Shown here one piece after another: positions 23,530 to 35,947 of a DNA stretch of 64,000 nucleotides. This DNA is from Taiwanofungus camphoratus. Its lineage: Eukaryota; Basidiomycota; Agaricomycetes; Polyporales; Taiwanofungaceae. The translations under genes and the position numbers were made by a program. The stretch is from NCBI GenBank assembly GCA_003999685.1, contig CP021233.1, positions 930,001-994,000 on the forward strand, given 5' to 3'. The notes beneath the pieces were generated by a model. The model did no database searches, was not told where the DNA came from, and worked only from the letters and a program-made list of their open reading frames with translations. How positions within the stretch are numbered: position 1 is the first letter of the stretch; each line of letters begins with the position of its first letter.

Positions 23530-24849
23530 CGTTCATATGATCTCTTCGCATTGTCTAGACCCCCTATGTATCAGCTTAACTTCAGTGCTCCCAGATCTCT
23601 GTCCCTCCCAAAGTCTGGTTAGATAGCCCATCTCCCATGTGATGATCTCTAGATAAGCATCCTCTTCTCTGTGCCATTTTCCAGTAACCTTTTTACCACA
23701 TTCAGAGTTCCTGTTTCATGTCCTTCTTCAGTTTAGTTCTCCATATGGTACACTGATCGGTTTCTAGACTTTACAATTTTCAGTTTGTTTTCGGTTTCTT
23801 CAGTTTTATTTTGCATAAGATACTTTGACATCATGAACCCTGTTGTCATATTGACAAGCTCACTTTGGCTTTTTATATATGGTATCGCTTTTCTTATTAA
23901 AGCAGAGTGGTGAAACAAAGCACAGAGTAAGGAATACATATATATATAGTGTAGCTACTTAGTTATTCCTCATCCGTTTGTCTTGAGCTCAATAGACAAA
24001 CTGAACCTCTTTTGTATATTTGCACCTGCATCCTTGCTTATCTACAACAGACCCTTTATGTAGTCTCCTGTATCTACCAGATGGCAGAGAAGATACATGC
24101 TCCCATCTTGTCTCAGAGAATCTACAGACTTGTCCTCTAAAGTTCAGATTTGGGTTTCACCTGCTCTAAGGCTTCCTAACAGTCTGACAAGGTTCCTCTC
24201 TATCATCTTTACACATATTATCAGCCAGCAGTCAATACTATGTCACATATCACAGCAGTTCTACATTCCCCTATGTCCTATATTCCCGAAGTTGGAGTAA
24301 CTTCAGTCTGAGTATCCAGTACCTCTCTTCTCTCTTATCTGACATGCCTTTGCTCTCATTATACCCCATAGGCACACGTTGCATCTAGTCCAGTTTATCA
24401 GTTATTGCCTATGCCAGCTCTACACTCCATCCCTACACCAGTATTCCTCAGCAGCATCTCTTCTCTCGATTATATCAGTTCTTGGTTGTTTTTCAGTTTT
24501 CAGTTTATCATCAGTTCACCCTCAGTTCCCTTCGACTCCCTTGCACCTGGCCGGTATTCTATCAGCTCATTGCCACTGGACTAGAAAACTACATTCTTAC
24601 CTTTCTGGGACTATCCACACTTCAGCACAAGATCCTGTCATACAGGACTCATTGGCCCTTTACTCCTCTGCACATATTAGACTTCTAGAACCCTGACTGT
24701 GGTCTAGGTGATTTCTCTGTCATGTCCATTTGCTTATCTTTTGCTCTGGTATCCCATAGGTACCACACCGCTCTAGCTCTTCTATCTTCAGATGTGTTGG
24801 ACCTACTCCTTAGGTTCATTCCTTCATCAGAACTCCCTAGGTTGTATCA
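23530..24849 (+). repeat. Dispersed repeat copy ending in CCCTAGGTTGTATCA
   Basis: This is the best-preserved of the direct copies, about 1.3 kb long. Its left part matches 23,140-23,500 and 25,580-25,910, its middle (ACCAGATGGCAGAGAAGATA) matches 25,935 and 59,815, and its end matches the other tails of the family. It is non-coding, and its transposition class is unknown. Confidence 0.8.
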
Positions 24850-25579
24850 GCAGCCCGGAACATGTAACTATCATGGTGTAAGCAGGAACAGTTGGCCCAT
24901 TGGTCAGTCTGGATGAGTAATACATAGAAGGGGAGCCACACATCCATGGTGTGATGAACAAAGGAAAAGAAAAAAACAATTAAGTCCATAGTTCTACTGG
25001 TTGATAACAATTATCTGAAGTCCTTCAAAGTTTAGCTAATTCTGGCTAGCATGTGAGGACTTAGAAAGCCTTTCAGCCCATTTCATTACCCTTTGTGCTC
25101 CATCTCACTTCCTAACACTCTATCCCTCACCTCCTATCTTATCTTTACGCTGATAGGTCCAGTACAACTCCATGCCCCAAATTTGCATATTTTCGGTCTC
25201 CTGCCCCTTTCTCGGAATGTACTGCCGAGTTTTGGAAGTTCGAATGTTGTAACCAGGACTGAGAGCTCTATTCCATCACTAGGGAGTGCCCTAACTCAGG
25301 AGGCAGGTGCGCTGCATGTGTCTACTCACGCCTTGGCAATCTGGCCGTTCTATCCAGAAAGAACAATAGGATTTCCAATAATAGAAGGTCTGCCTGACAC
25401 TTCGAAAGTCCTGTTGAAGAGAAGTGGTCCCTCACACTCTAGAATACACACCTGCAGCCTCCCCTAGCCTCCACCTGACCTCTGACAAGCCTGGGCCTTT
25501 GGTTGAGATCAATCAAGAAAAGCCACTTCAGTTTTCGGTCTTCGGTCCTCAGTTTTGGTTCTCGGTCCCTCAGTCTGGA

Positions 25580-26673
25580 GTCCCGGCCTCTTGTTTATGA
25601 TGTTCATATGATCCCTTGGTATTGCCTAGACCCCCTATGCATTGACTTGACAGTTCAGCACTTCTAGGTCCCTGTTCCTCTTAAGGTCTGATTAGATAAC
25701 CCATCTTCCATATGATGATCTCTAGATAAGCATCCCTCACCCTGTGTCATTCCTCAGTAACCTTTCTACCACATTCAGAGTTCCTGTTTCATGTCCTACT
25801 TTAGTTTAGTTCCCTATATGGTATGCTGATCAGATCCTAGATTTTATGATTTTCGATTCGTTTTCAGTTTCTTCAGTTTTATTTTGCGTAAGATACTTTG
25901 ACACCACGGACCCCTTATGTAGTCTCCTGTACCTACCAGACGGCAGAGAAGATATGCGCTCCCATCTTGTCTCACAGAATCTACAGACTTGTCCCCCAGA
26001 GTTCAGATTTGGGCTTCTCCTGCTCTAAGGCTTCCCAACAGTCTGACAAGGTTCCCCTCCATCGTATCTACGCAGTCCTACGTTCTCTATGTCCTACGTA
26101 CTCAAAGTTGGAGTAACTTCGGTCTGAGTAACCAGCCCCCCTCCTCCTCCTCATCCAGCATGCCTCCGCCCTTGTTATATCCCATAGGCATGTGTTGTGT
26201 ACAGTCCAGTCTATCAGTTATCGCCTATGCCAGCTCTATGTCCCATTCCTATGCCAGCAGCTCTCAGCAGTATCCCCTATCCTGATTACATTGATTTTTG
26301 GTTTATCCTTCGGTCCTCGGTTTACCATCGGTTTGTCTCCAGTTTCTTTCAACTCTTTTGCACCTGGCCGGCATCCTACCAGCCCACTGCCATCAGATTA
26401 GAAGACCACGCTTCTACCTTCCTGGGGCTGTCCACACCTTGGTACAAGATCCTGTCATGCAGGATTCATTGGCCCCTTACTCCTTTGCACACACTAGACT
26501 TTTAGACCCCTGACAGTGGTCTAGGTAGCTTCTCTGTCGTGTCCACTCACTCACCTTTTTCTTTGGTATCTCCTCTAAATACCGCACCATTTTAGCTCTC
26601 TCTACTCAGTGGGACGCATCGAACCTACTCTCTAGGTTCATCCCCACCATTCAGGATACCCTAGATCACATCA
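25580..26673 (+). repeat. Second direct copy of the dispersed repeat
   Basis: Parallel to the 23.53-24.85 kb copy over its whole length, with scattered transitions and small indels, it ends in CCCTAGATCACATCA. Another family tail, ACCTAGGTCATATCA, follows at 26,950-26,964. Confidence 0.8.
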
Positions 26674-27479
26674 ACGCTTCTATTCTCCTACCAAATCCTT
26701 CTACAGACTTCGGACCACTTTACAAGACTTTGTAGATCTTCAAAGGACTTCATACCCTTTAGAGACCCTTAGCACACAGAAGTTAGTTTCTGAAGAGCAA
26801 GATCCTTGACCTCTTATCACCTCAAATGACTATAACAAGATATACAGGCTACTCAGTATCACACAGGCAGTGCTCCCTTCTCCTGCAGCTATTCACCACA
26901 TCCCACTCACTGATCAGCCATTTCAGAGCACTCTCTAGGTATCAGGGTTACCTAGGTCATATCACTGTGTGCATAGCTGGTACTTGTATATATATGCATG
27001 TATTTCTATAGGTTGAACCCTAAGTTCAATCTACTTACTATCATATTCACATCTTGTATCTTCCCTCACACCTGGGTGATATAAGGCTTGATGAGCATCT
27101 AGCTCAGACTTCATAACATTCAAACAAGCATTGTCCATAAGTCCTCACTCCTCTTTGACAGAGTTAGGCCCTCATGTGTGAGGCAATAGAATATATATGT
27201 AGGATACCAATTTGTATCACTAAGGTCATAGTACAAGGGTTACAAATGAAGAGGATAAAACTTAGAAACTCCCCTTAGTGAGAGGATCCTATATATATAC
27301 TGCGGACCCAAGATATTGTCATGTCATTCCACTGGAACAGTGTAAGGTGAGGGGAGTCAGTGGTCTGAGTGAGTAACTGTAAGCAGGGATGGTTGATCCA
27401 TCAGACAGGCAGAGTGTCAGTAATCAGAAAGTGGAGCTGTATGTCCATAGTGTAATGAAAAAGAAAATGAATAAGTCTG

Positions 27480-28450
27480 AGACTGGTGATGAGTCCTGTG
27501 ATCTCCTGGGCTTCAAATTGCAACTTTAGAAGCCTTCTAATCCCCTCACAAGACAGTCTATGACTCCTCTAGGGTCTACAATATTTAGAGTACTTTTCTA
27601 AGGCTCTCCTAACACCTCTTTTGCATTCTAAATGCTTCTAATGCTCTATGAAGTCCTATGAAGTCATGCCAAATACCATAAAGCTTCTAAATCTAGCTAT
27701 GGAGTCCCTAACTTCCACCAAATCCACTATTGGACACTTTTAGCCCTCCTATACTGTCCTATTTGGCCCAGGTCTTGCCTTCTATATCATCCATTGCAGG
27801 CCTAACTTAGGAATCTTAGTTAAGTCCCTCCAATCTCTATTGTGGCTGTACACATCTCTGATAGTCTCCAAAATGGTCTGAAATTCTGAAGCCTGAACTT
27901 AGAAAGCCTTGTACACCCTCTGGGTCTTGATCCTGCATCACAAGGTCCTTCTATAACATACTCATATGATTCTCTACCCCTTTAGGACACCTCCTACCCC
28001 AAATTGGCAAAGTCTCACTGATAGAAACTTTGTATGCCTCTAGCTCACTGTGATAGCTGATCACTATGCATGTCTACCTTCTGATAATCATCTCACCCTT
28101 ATGCCTGGTCTTGGGAACATCTCTACCATATGCAGTTTTCCTGGTTCATCTTCTAATTAGTTCCTATTCTCTCATGATTGTTTTGAAGTTTGTGCATCCT
28201 TAGTACACATTTTGGACTTTTAGATACCACTTCACGTAAGATAGTTGATCTCACCTTCTTCTATTTAGCCAGATGTACTTTACTATGTACAAGAGAGACC
28301 CCTTGGTACATGCTACTCCCCTCTTGAGAATACTAGTTCTTCTACAGCTATGATCTCATAGCACACTAAGAATAGGGCCTTAAAAACCCTTCTAAGCCTC
28401 TAAGTCTTCCATCTAAGCTTTATCTCAGTTTTTCTAACTATGTCTACACC
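27480..28450 (+). repeat. Direct repeat B, left copy (CpG-poor)
   Basis: About 970 bp are collinear with 36,280-37,230. Both start TGATGAGTCCTGT and share CCTATGAAGTC, TAGTACACATTT and TTTACTATGTAC. The left copy has lost nearly all CpG seen in the right copy, mostly as TG or CA. It is non-coding. Confidence 0.85.
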
Positions 28451-29048
28451 TGCAAATACATCTATGACTATGTTGATGCAATCTAGAGAGTCCTGGTAAG
28501 AGATGAATCTAGGGAGTAGATCTGATGTGTCTGAAGATAAAAGCAGTAGTGAAACATAGTGCCTAAGGGGGATACCAAAGGGAATGGTGAGCAAATGAAC
28601 ATAATAGAGAAACCACCTAGACCACGATCAAGGTCCTAGAAGTCTTGTGTGTGTACAAGGGAGTAAGAGGCCAATAAGTCCTGCACAACAGGATCTTGTG
28701 CTGAAGTGCAGATAGTTCCAGAGAGGTAAGAGCATAGTCTTCTAGTTCTAAGACAGTGGGCTGGTCAAATACCAACCAAGTGCAAAGGAGTCAAAGAGAA
28801 CTGGGGGCAAACCAATAATAAACTGAAAACTGATATACTCAGAGAATGGGCTGTGAGTAGAGGATGCTGACAGAGAGATGGAGCAAGAATTTGGCATATG
28901 TGATGACTAAATAAATAAACTAAGCGCTGATACAACCTAGGGAGTCCTGAATGGAGGGATGAACCTAGGAAGTAGGTCCGATGCGTTGATACGACCTAGG
29001 GAGTCCTGTACTGTGGGGATGAACCTAGGGAGTAGGTCCGCCGCGTCC

Positions 29049-29059
29049 CAATGAGTAGA
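29049..29059 (+). repeat. LINE target-site duplication, left copy
   Basis: CAATGAGTAGA here recurs exactly at 36,098-36,108. Together the two copies bracket the LINE insertion. Confidence 0.9.
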
Positions 29060-29582
29060 TGGATGGATGGATGGGCTCAATTTACGTGCTTCAGGCGCTT
29101 AGGCACCTATGGTGCACGAACTACAGTTATACCTATGTATAGTATACTACTACCACCTCGACTGTATATGTACTAAAAAATTTGAGTTATGTAATGCTAA
29201 AATTTAATGTGTGCTCATATGTTTGTCATATTTCCGGCGATTGAACGCAAGAGAGCCCAATTCTAAACCTGCCGTCCTTTAACAGTACAATGGTACTGAG
29301 GATCTCGTCTTCTTGCAGCGGCAGGAAGCCGGTCAGTAGTCCCCTACTTCCCGTCAAAACTCCTCGGGTCTCTAAAATAGGCAAGCATATGAGTACACAC
29401 TGCGGGTTTGGCATGGTGTGGGAAGATAGAAGTATGGAATGTGTCGAGGGGGTGTTACTCTAGGGTGATCGAGAAAGACTGGATAGCAAGCCCGAGGATG
29501 CGAGCGGCTACGGCGCTGGTGCGTCGTATGGTAAAGAGTTCCTGTGAATATACCGTTAGCATTGTTCGGTATGCTAGGGATG

Positions 29583-32500
29583 TTACCTGTTCTTTGAATT
29601 GTAATGTTCAAAGCATCCTGTAGTCTGTATGAATCTCGTTGTTGCTTTGAAGTGTCTTGGGTTCCCTAAAACAGCTTTAATCGAGTTTGCACTTCTACCG
29701 ATGGCTATTTGAAGTGCTCGTCTTTGTTCGTGGAATCGTCGACATAGTAGGAGGAAGTGGTTGACGGTTTCTGGTGTGCGGCAGACTTTGCATAGGGCTG
29801 TTTAATGTTGCTTGATTTTCTTCAGAAAGCAATTTAGCACAACTGCTCTGGTGCGAAGTTGAATTAGGAGGCTTGATCCTTGTCTGCTGAGTGAAGATAG
29901 GGCTTTGAATGTACGCCGGTTTGGTAGATCTGGGTCAATTTTACTTAGCTTCGCAAATCTCGGTGATTGTTTCCATAACTGGATCCAATTGTCTTGGCTG
30001 GTAGCTTTGTGAGCAGCTTTCATCGCAGTTATACTCTTAGGTAATTTGATATGTAGGAGTACCGGGATGTTGTCACGGTGTGAGCTATAACCGTCTGCCG
30101 CTTTCTTCACCTCCTGGTCTACATATTCATTTCCTGGTACGCCGTGATGGCCTGGTGTCCATGCAATGTGTATGTAAAGGCCGTTGTATGTTTGCCGTAG
30201 ACGTCGGATCTCGTCATGTACTGCATTGAGGAGGTATTGGGCTGACTGCTTCCGGTTTTGCTCTAGCGCTGATATGGCGGGCGTATTGTCTAGTGCTATC
30301 AGTATTGATCTAATCCGATGTTTTAGCGTTCTTAAGATAGATCGTGCTAGACGCACCGCCAGTAGTACTCCCACGTTTTCCCCTTCGAATACCGTATGTT
30401 CTTTTTCAGAGCTCAGGTGATAGTGGAGTGTCGGTTTGTTGGGCATATTGAAGGCCGTCGCTGCTGCCCCTATCTTACCATTTAAGCCTGAGCCATCAGA
30501 GAATATTTGTAGGTCATCCATGTGGGTACGTATGTACTGGGCAGCTTCATCCTTCAATTTGGCTTTGAAGGTTGTGAATTCGGGCATCCAGTTTGGTGGT
30601 TTCCTGGTGGGGGTTATTGTTTCGATATTCTGAGGCTTTAAACGGAATGCTTTGAGGAGTTCATGAATGGCAGATCTGTGGAAACGAGGGTAGAGTCTTG
30701 AGCACCATAGGACGATAGGGTGAAGGGGGTGTGTCTGTGGTAGAGAGCAAAGGCGTAGACATTCCTTGTAGCAGGTGTGGTTAAGTCGTATTACTATGGG
30801 TGGAATGTCAGCGTGTAACTCTAGAAGGTCAGTAGCTGTGCATTTGAATGCACCTGTAATGAGACAACATGCGAGTCTCTGTAACTTCCCTATCCGTTTT
30901 GCAGTATCAGCAGAGCCTTTGGGAGATTTTCTATCAGTAACTGTGTGCACTGGTTCGTACCATACTGGGAGGGCATATTCCACTTTCGGTATGACAACCG
31001 AACAGTAAATGTGTTTGACATAGCGTGAGGGTAGACCAAATGATGGTCGTGTGAGTCGTTTCGCTGTCATGAGTAGTTTAGTACCTTTCACTATTGCATA
31101 CTCAATGTGTTTGTGCCATCACAATTCCTGGTCTATTTGTACACCTAGGAGTTTTGCTGAGTTAACGCATTTAATGGTCATACCGTTCCGGGTGTAGTCT
31201 TTCCTAGTTAGTGACTTCTTTCTCGTTAGTCTTAAGTATGCAAATTTTGAACACTCAGCTGGTGAGTTGTGCGATCTCAACCACTCTTCTTGACCCATTA
31301 GCATCTTATCAATGATTTTGTCACATTCATCGAAGTTGTCCGCTATTGCCATGTAGAAGGTGTCATCAACGAAACTGCCACCATCCTCGTCTTTGCCTTG
31401 GGGTACGTTGATGAGTGGGTAGTTGTAAATTGCATATAGGATCATCGAGTCGGTGTCGCCTTGACCTATACCGTTGTTGATTTTGATGAGATTGGACATG
31501 TAGTGGTCAAATGATAGCGTTGTGGTGCAGTTTGTAAGCTTGGCCTTGATGAAGTCAACTATCTCTGTGGGTAGTCCGAAATGGCGCATATTCTTGAGTA
31601 ATCTGTCTGTAACTGCATTCGAAAAAGCGTTAGCAACATCTAGGAACATTATTGTAACAACTTTTCTCTGTCTCCATGTATCCTTGATTCTCTGCGTGAG
31701 GTATAATAGCGAGTCTGTGGTCGATTTTCCCGGGAGTCCACCAAATTGATATGGTGGAAGTAGTTGGTGTTTCTGGATCAGATAGGCCATTTGATCAGAG
31801 ATAACTGCTGAGAGGGCTTTACCCATAGTGTTGTATAGTGCTATTGGACGAAAGGATTTTGGGATAGAGTAGTCTGCACGTCCTGGTTTCTTCAAGACTA
31901 TGGTTGCCCACGTTCGCCATGCTGCTGGGAAGTAACCTAGTTTAAGGGAAGCGATCAGTATATCGAGTAGACATTGACCAATTAGATGAAAAACTCGTTG
32001 TAAGACGATGTTTGAAATTCTGTCTGGTCCTGATGCCTTGTATGGCCCGGTCTGTTTGATCTGCCGCTCGAGTTGCTGGAGTGTTGGTTCTTGGAATGGC
32101 AGTGGGATAGGATACGGTTTTGCATCCATGGAATGGTCAGGGAGAGTCTGTGGGTGTTTCGGGAAAAAGACTTCAGATAGGAGTTGGCTTTTGAGTTCAT
32201 TACTTCGCGCTTCAGCTATAATGTTGCCCTGTTCGTCTTTTGTTACTAGTGTTGGGATTCTAGAAGTGCTGCCATCAGTTATCGGTTGTGAGATGTATTT
32301 GCTTGCCGTCCAAATATCTCTCTCTGTGATCTCCTCGAGCCAGTTGCGCCAATGGTCATTTTTGGTTCTATGTAGCGTTTGGTTGTATCTGTTATGAGCA
32401 ATGTTTTTACCTCTCTTTGCTTCCGACCGCTCTGGTGTATCGCGTGTTTGGAATTCACATCTACTGGATCTTGCATATTCTGCTCGTAGGTCAGATAACT

Positions 32501-33467
32501 CCCTCGTCCACCAACGTTTGGTGTACGGTGACTTCTTTGCCCATGGTACATGACGCTCTATAGCAGATTGCAAGATGTTAGTAAGTTGCGTTACTGCCAG
32601 ATCTAATTCTTCGCTGTTACGAATTTGAGATTGGGCATGATCTTGTAACACTTCTTCTACTGCTTTAATGAAGTCCGGCCAGTGCACCTCTCTGAAGTTC
32701 CGTTTAGGGATGAGATCTACTGCTTCTGCTGACAGATTGAGTAGTGTATGAATTGGGAGATGATCTGCTCCAGGTAGTCAATCATTTAGTACAGCATCGC
32801 AAAAATCTATAAAGTCAGATAGTTCAGGTGAGGAGAAAACTAGGTCGAGAGTAGACCAAGTGTGCCACGCATCCGATTGATATGTCAGTGTTCCTGGAGG
32901 TAGTCTCAAACTCATGTCATAGGTTGCTAGGAGTTGGATGAGTTCTTCAGTATCGTTGTGTTGATGTGCATTTGAGCTGGTGAAGCCATATCAAAGGGTG
33001 TCGTGTTTGTTGAAGTCACCAGCCCAGATCATGTGTTCCATTGGTTGCTGCCTAGTAAGCCAGCGTCTCAGTTCATCGATGGCAAGGTTCAATTTCGGCG
33101 GGTTGTACACATTGAAGATTAGTATTGACATGTGTTGTACATTTATACGTACAGCCACAATGTGGTTTGATAGAATCGAAATCTGCTGATATGAGTCTGG
33201 TTTCAACCTATTACTTACGAGTATGATTGCTTTCGGTGATGTTGTGTCGCCGGGCACTGGGGTAGGGTAGATCGTCACCCAGTTTCTTGTAGCTACTGTG
33301 AGGTTAGTGCTTGGGTATATATATGGTTCCTGTAGAAGGATGAGATCCCATGTGTTTGGGTTTATGGTATTAATTAGCATATGTGCGATACTGAGGCAGT
33401 GTTTACAGTTCTGTTGAAGAATACGCAGGTTCAATTGTGGCTGTGTTGTCGTTGTGCGGGTCGTCAT
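29583..33467 (-). pseudogene. LINE ORF2: endonuclease, reverse transcriptase, RNase H, CCHC
   Basis: One frame of 1294 sense-or-stop codons covers the whole ORF2. The EEP endonuclease comes first (RILQQNCKHC, LLQEPYIYP, AGDFNKHD; about codons 1-260). The reverse transcriptase follows (about 260-790), with ALYNTMGKALSAVISDQM, QFGGLPGKSTTDSL, NGIGQGDTDSM and the catalytic FVDD. RNase H (about 950-1090) shows IFSDGSGLNG, ALDNTPAIS and HIAWTPGHHGVPGNEYVD. The C-terminal knuckle is CKVCRTPETVNHFLLLC. Stops interrupt it after HDTL, ND, QEL and KQH; at least the second and third read as former CGA arginine codons. Homologues would copy element RNA into nicked chromosomal DNA. Confidence 0.92.
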
Positions 33468-34662
33468 TGATTGATCACTGTCCTGGGTTGATTAGCTGCA
33501 TCATTAACGTTACCTGTGGGTTGAGTTCGTGATGAGTTTTGCCTTTGACTTGTATGTCTGCGGTTGCGTTCTATGGTGGGACAAATGTCTTCAAATGTTG
33601 CCGGTGTGAAGTCTAGAAACCATCCTGAGGAGAATTCTGGTTTGTGCAATTGCTCACAGAAAGATTGTATGGCTTTAGTGCAACGACGAGACCAGCTAGG
33701 ATGAGGACCGTTACAATTCACGCACTGAGGATTGTCTTTGATGCACCGTTCGTTGTCAGTATGTTGTGGTGTGTGCTTGCATTTGTGATCCTTGGTTTCG
33801 TGTTTCTGTGTGCACTTACCACATCGTGCATCCTCGGCCTTGCAATCCGTCGCCCGGTGTCCCCAGTCCTGACACCGGTAACATTGCGGAGGTCATGGTA
33901 CATAGAGGCTGGTGTTGCAGCTAACTCCGTTGATAGCCAAATTGTAGTCAAGTGCTAGATTTGCTGTGTCTTTGTTTTGGAAGCTAATCATTAGTGGACC
34001 AGAGCCCTTGCCACGTCGATTAGCGTCACTATCTAGCCAGCAGATGTTAGCTATTCCCAGCGCAGAACCTATGTCCTTGTCGTTTTCATTTTCAATCCTT
34101 TCGATCGCTGTTCTTACATTTGTTTCTCCGTCCCATATGGATGTGGGAACATTGTGGGCTACTATAGCGTATGTGCGCTTGAGGATTGTAGCTCCTGGTG
34201 CTAGCACGATGACCCATTCATCATATGTTCGGAGCCTATCTGTTAGTTCATCAGATGTGGTTTGCAGAATCAGGTTACCGTTGGGCAATCTATTAACAGA
34301 TTTAATAAACAGTTTGCTGATTCCCGTGTCCGAACCATGTAGCGTTTCCTGGAGCTTGTTTTCTACGATCTTGGCTAGCTCCGTTGGATGTGCTGTAAGT
34401 AGATGGTGAATATGATCTACGTTCTTCATTGAAATAAAAAGATCCCTCCTTTGCGCCGTGGCTTGTTTCTTTCGAAGTGCTTCGTTGGTGGTTGTATTAG
34501 ATCTGACGGCGTCAGCGTATGAATTAGATTGACCGTTATGATTAGAGTTGACATTGTAGGGTCTATAGTTGTTTGATAGGGATGATATGAGGTTATCTTT
34601 GAGGTCGGCAAGGGCTCTTTCTAGGGTAGCTTTGGTGAGGTGCGTGTCGTCTTCGACCGGTG
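33464..34662 (-). pseudogene. LINE ORF1, 3' part, with three zinc knuckles
   Basis: This is the nucleic-acid-binding ORF1 of the LINE. After a coiled region (LERALADLKDNLISSLSNN) and an RNA-binding-like domain (IVLAPGATILKRTYAIVAHN), three CCHC-like knuckles stand in a row: CYRCQDWGHRATDC, CGKCTQKHETKDHKC and CVNCNGPHPSWSRRC. One TGA stop lies just before the first knuckle, at 33,893-33,895. The frame ends in the ATGA overlap with ORF2. The N-terminal part lies at 35,642-35,947 across the foreign insertion. Confidence 0.85.
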
Positions 34663-35641
34663 ATGCACACTATAACACTCCAACTCCAACTGGGTACAAC
34701 CTAGAGAAGCTGGAAGGCTATAGAACTAGTTAGTGTGGAGGGGAGAGTCAGCAGCAAAGGGTTCCCAATCTCAAATGGGTCGAGAGATGTCTACAAAGGT
34801 CTTCGACGACCTTCTACGTGTGTCGCGACTGCTCAACGTAGCTTCGATGCGCTACTATGCTGTACTATACTAAGGAGAGGCTTAAATGTGAGAACTTAGC
34901 TGATACGCAGCCCTTCGAAATACTGTAGAAGGCAGACTTGGGTTAGAGAGAGATGCTAGCACAACCCTTCGATGTGGCTCGAAGGCGGACGTAAGACTGA
35001 ACGCAACTCTTTGACGGATGTCGAAGACAGATGAGATGCAACCCTTCAAGATACTGTAGAAGGCGGATAGTAGACGCAACTCTTTGAACATAATTGAAGA
35101 CGGAAGGACGCAGTAGAACGCAGTAGGTGACTGAATCGAAGGTGCTCTTCTTGAGCTCTGCAGGATGGGGGAAAACTTCTCTGTTGTTCCAAGACACCAT
35201 ACATCGCGTTTATACTACTGTACTATAATGTAAGGCGCATCGGGAGTGGCATAGTACGAGTGGCATCCTAACTACTTGCGTACTACGAACTATGGAGTGG
35301 CATGAAATATGGAGTGGCATGAAATATACTAAGACAAGACCTGGGGCCGTAGCGTTATCGAGTACATCAAGTGGCGCGTCGTAGCAGATTGATATTGGAG
35401 TGGCGCGTCCAGTCACGTGCAAGGACATTGAGTGGCAACTGCATGTGGCGTATTGTGCATAGAGGGAACGGTACACTGGAACATCGGACCGGAACTGGCA
35501 GAGTGGCGGTGACGTGATTTGAAGCCATCGGAGAGTCCCACGGTGGCTTTTCGGGCTGTATCGGACGCGTCAAGTGGCGTCAAAGGTATGACTACGGTCC
35601 TAGGGTCGAGTGAGGGCACTTTGTGGGGCCTAGAAGGGCCT
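34663..35641. repeat. 0.98-kb insertion inside LINE ORF1 with hairpin and AGTGGC repeats
   Basis: The segment interrupts ORF1 between codons that join naturally on either side. Both junctions carry GGTG (34,659-34,662 and 35,642-35,645), possibly a short target duplication. The left half has five regularly spaced imperfect hairpins of CCTTCGA/TCGAAGG type (34,911; 34,965; 35,006; 35,042; 35,079). The right half has nine scattered AGTGGC motifs (35,234-35,577). It has no coding capacity and no clear terminal repeats. Its class is unknown; a solo LTR was considered but typical ends are not seen. Confidence 0.65.
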
Positions 35642-35947
35642 GGTGCCTATCACCAGTGCATGTTGCCTAGCGATCTCTTGCATTAGTATACCTATAGCTC
35701 TAATTTGATTAATCTCTTCTTTCTTAATGTATGTGAAGGTGTTCGGTGCGCGTTTGAAGTCGCCGTATGATAGTAGAACGTCGGCAAGCTTAGCTAGATC
35801 AAATTTGTTTTCTTCAGTAATACCTTTGGACTCAAGTATTTTGACTGGATTTTCTGGGTCTACGATACCTGAGACTGTTCTACTTTGTCTATTGCTCTGA
35901 TTAGACGTGGACAGCATGTGTTGTTGTTGCTGCTGAGACCCGTCCAT
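35630..35947 (-). pseudogene. LINE ORF1, N-terminal part
   Basis: The open frame starts MDGSQQQQQHML and contains FDLAKLADVLLSYGDFKRAP and IRAIGILMQEIARQHALV before running into the foreign insertion. Position, strand, and the 150-bp leader between it and the LINE target duplication make it the start of ORF1. Its last few codons before the stop are insertion sequence. Confidence 0.75.

Larger units (their letters stand above)
22230..29059. repeat. CpG-depleted repeat block
   Basis: This AT-rich, gene-free block is made of diverged copies of a dispersed non-coding repeat. Direct partial copies lie at about 23,140-23,500, 23,530-24,849 and 25,580-26,673, a further end at 26,964, and inverted copies at 28,474-29,059. 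The first 1300 bp (22,230-23,529) contain no CpG at all and the remainder very few, while TpG and CpA are abundant. Recognisable shared text includes GATGATCTCTAGATAAGCAT and CATTCAGAGTTCCTGTTTCA. No protein motif was found in any frame. The block continues beyond the LINE insertion at 36,098. Confidence 0.85.

Noticed and set aside
22230-26700. Many small plus-strand open frames in the repeats (60-120 codons)
   Set aside because: They are chance frames in T/C-rich repeats, recurring only because the DNA repeats, with no protein motif.
29583-29830. Frameshift between RNase H and the C-terminal knuckle of the LINE
   Set aside because: Codon counting shows the knuckle is in the same frame; only a stop lies between.
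34663-35641. Solo LTR as the insert in LINE ORF1
   Set aside because: No TG/CA ends and no clean 4-6-bp target duplication beyond GGTG could be placed, so the class is left open.
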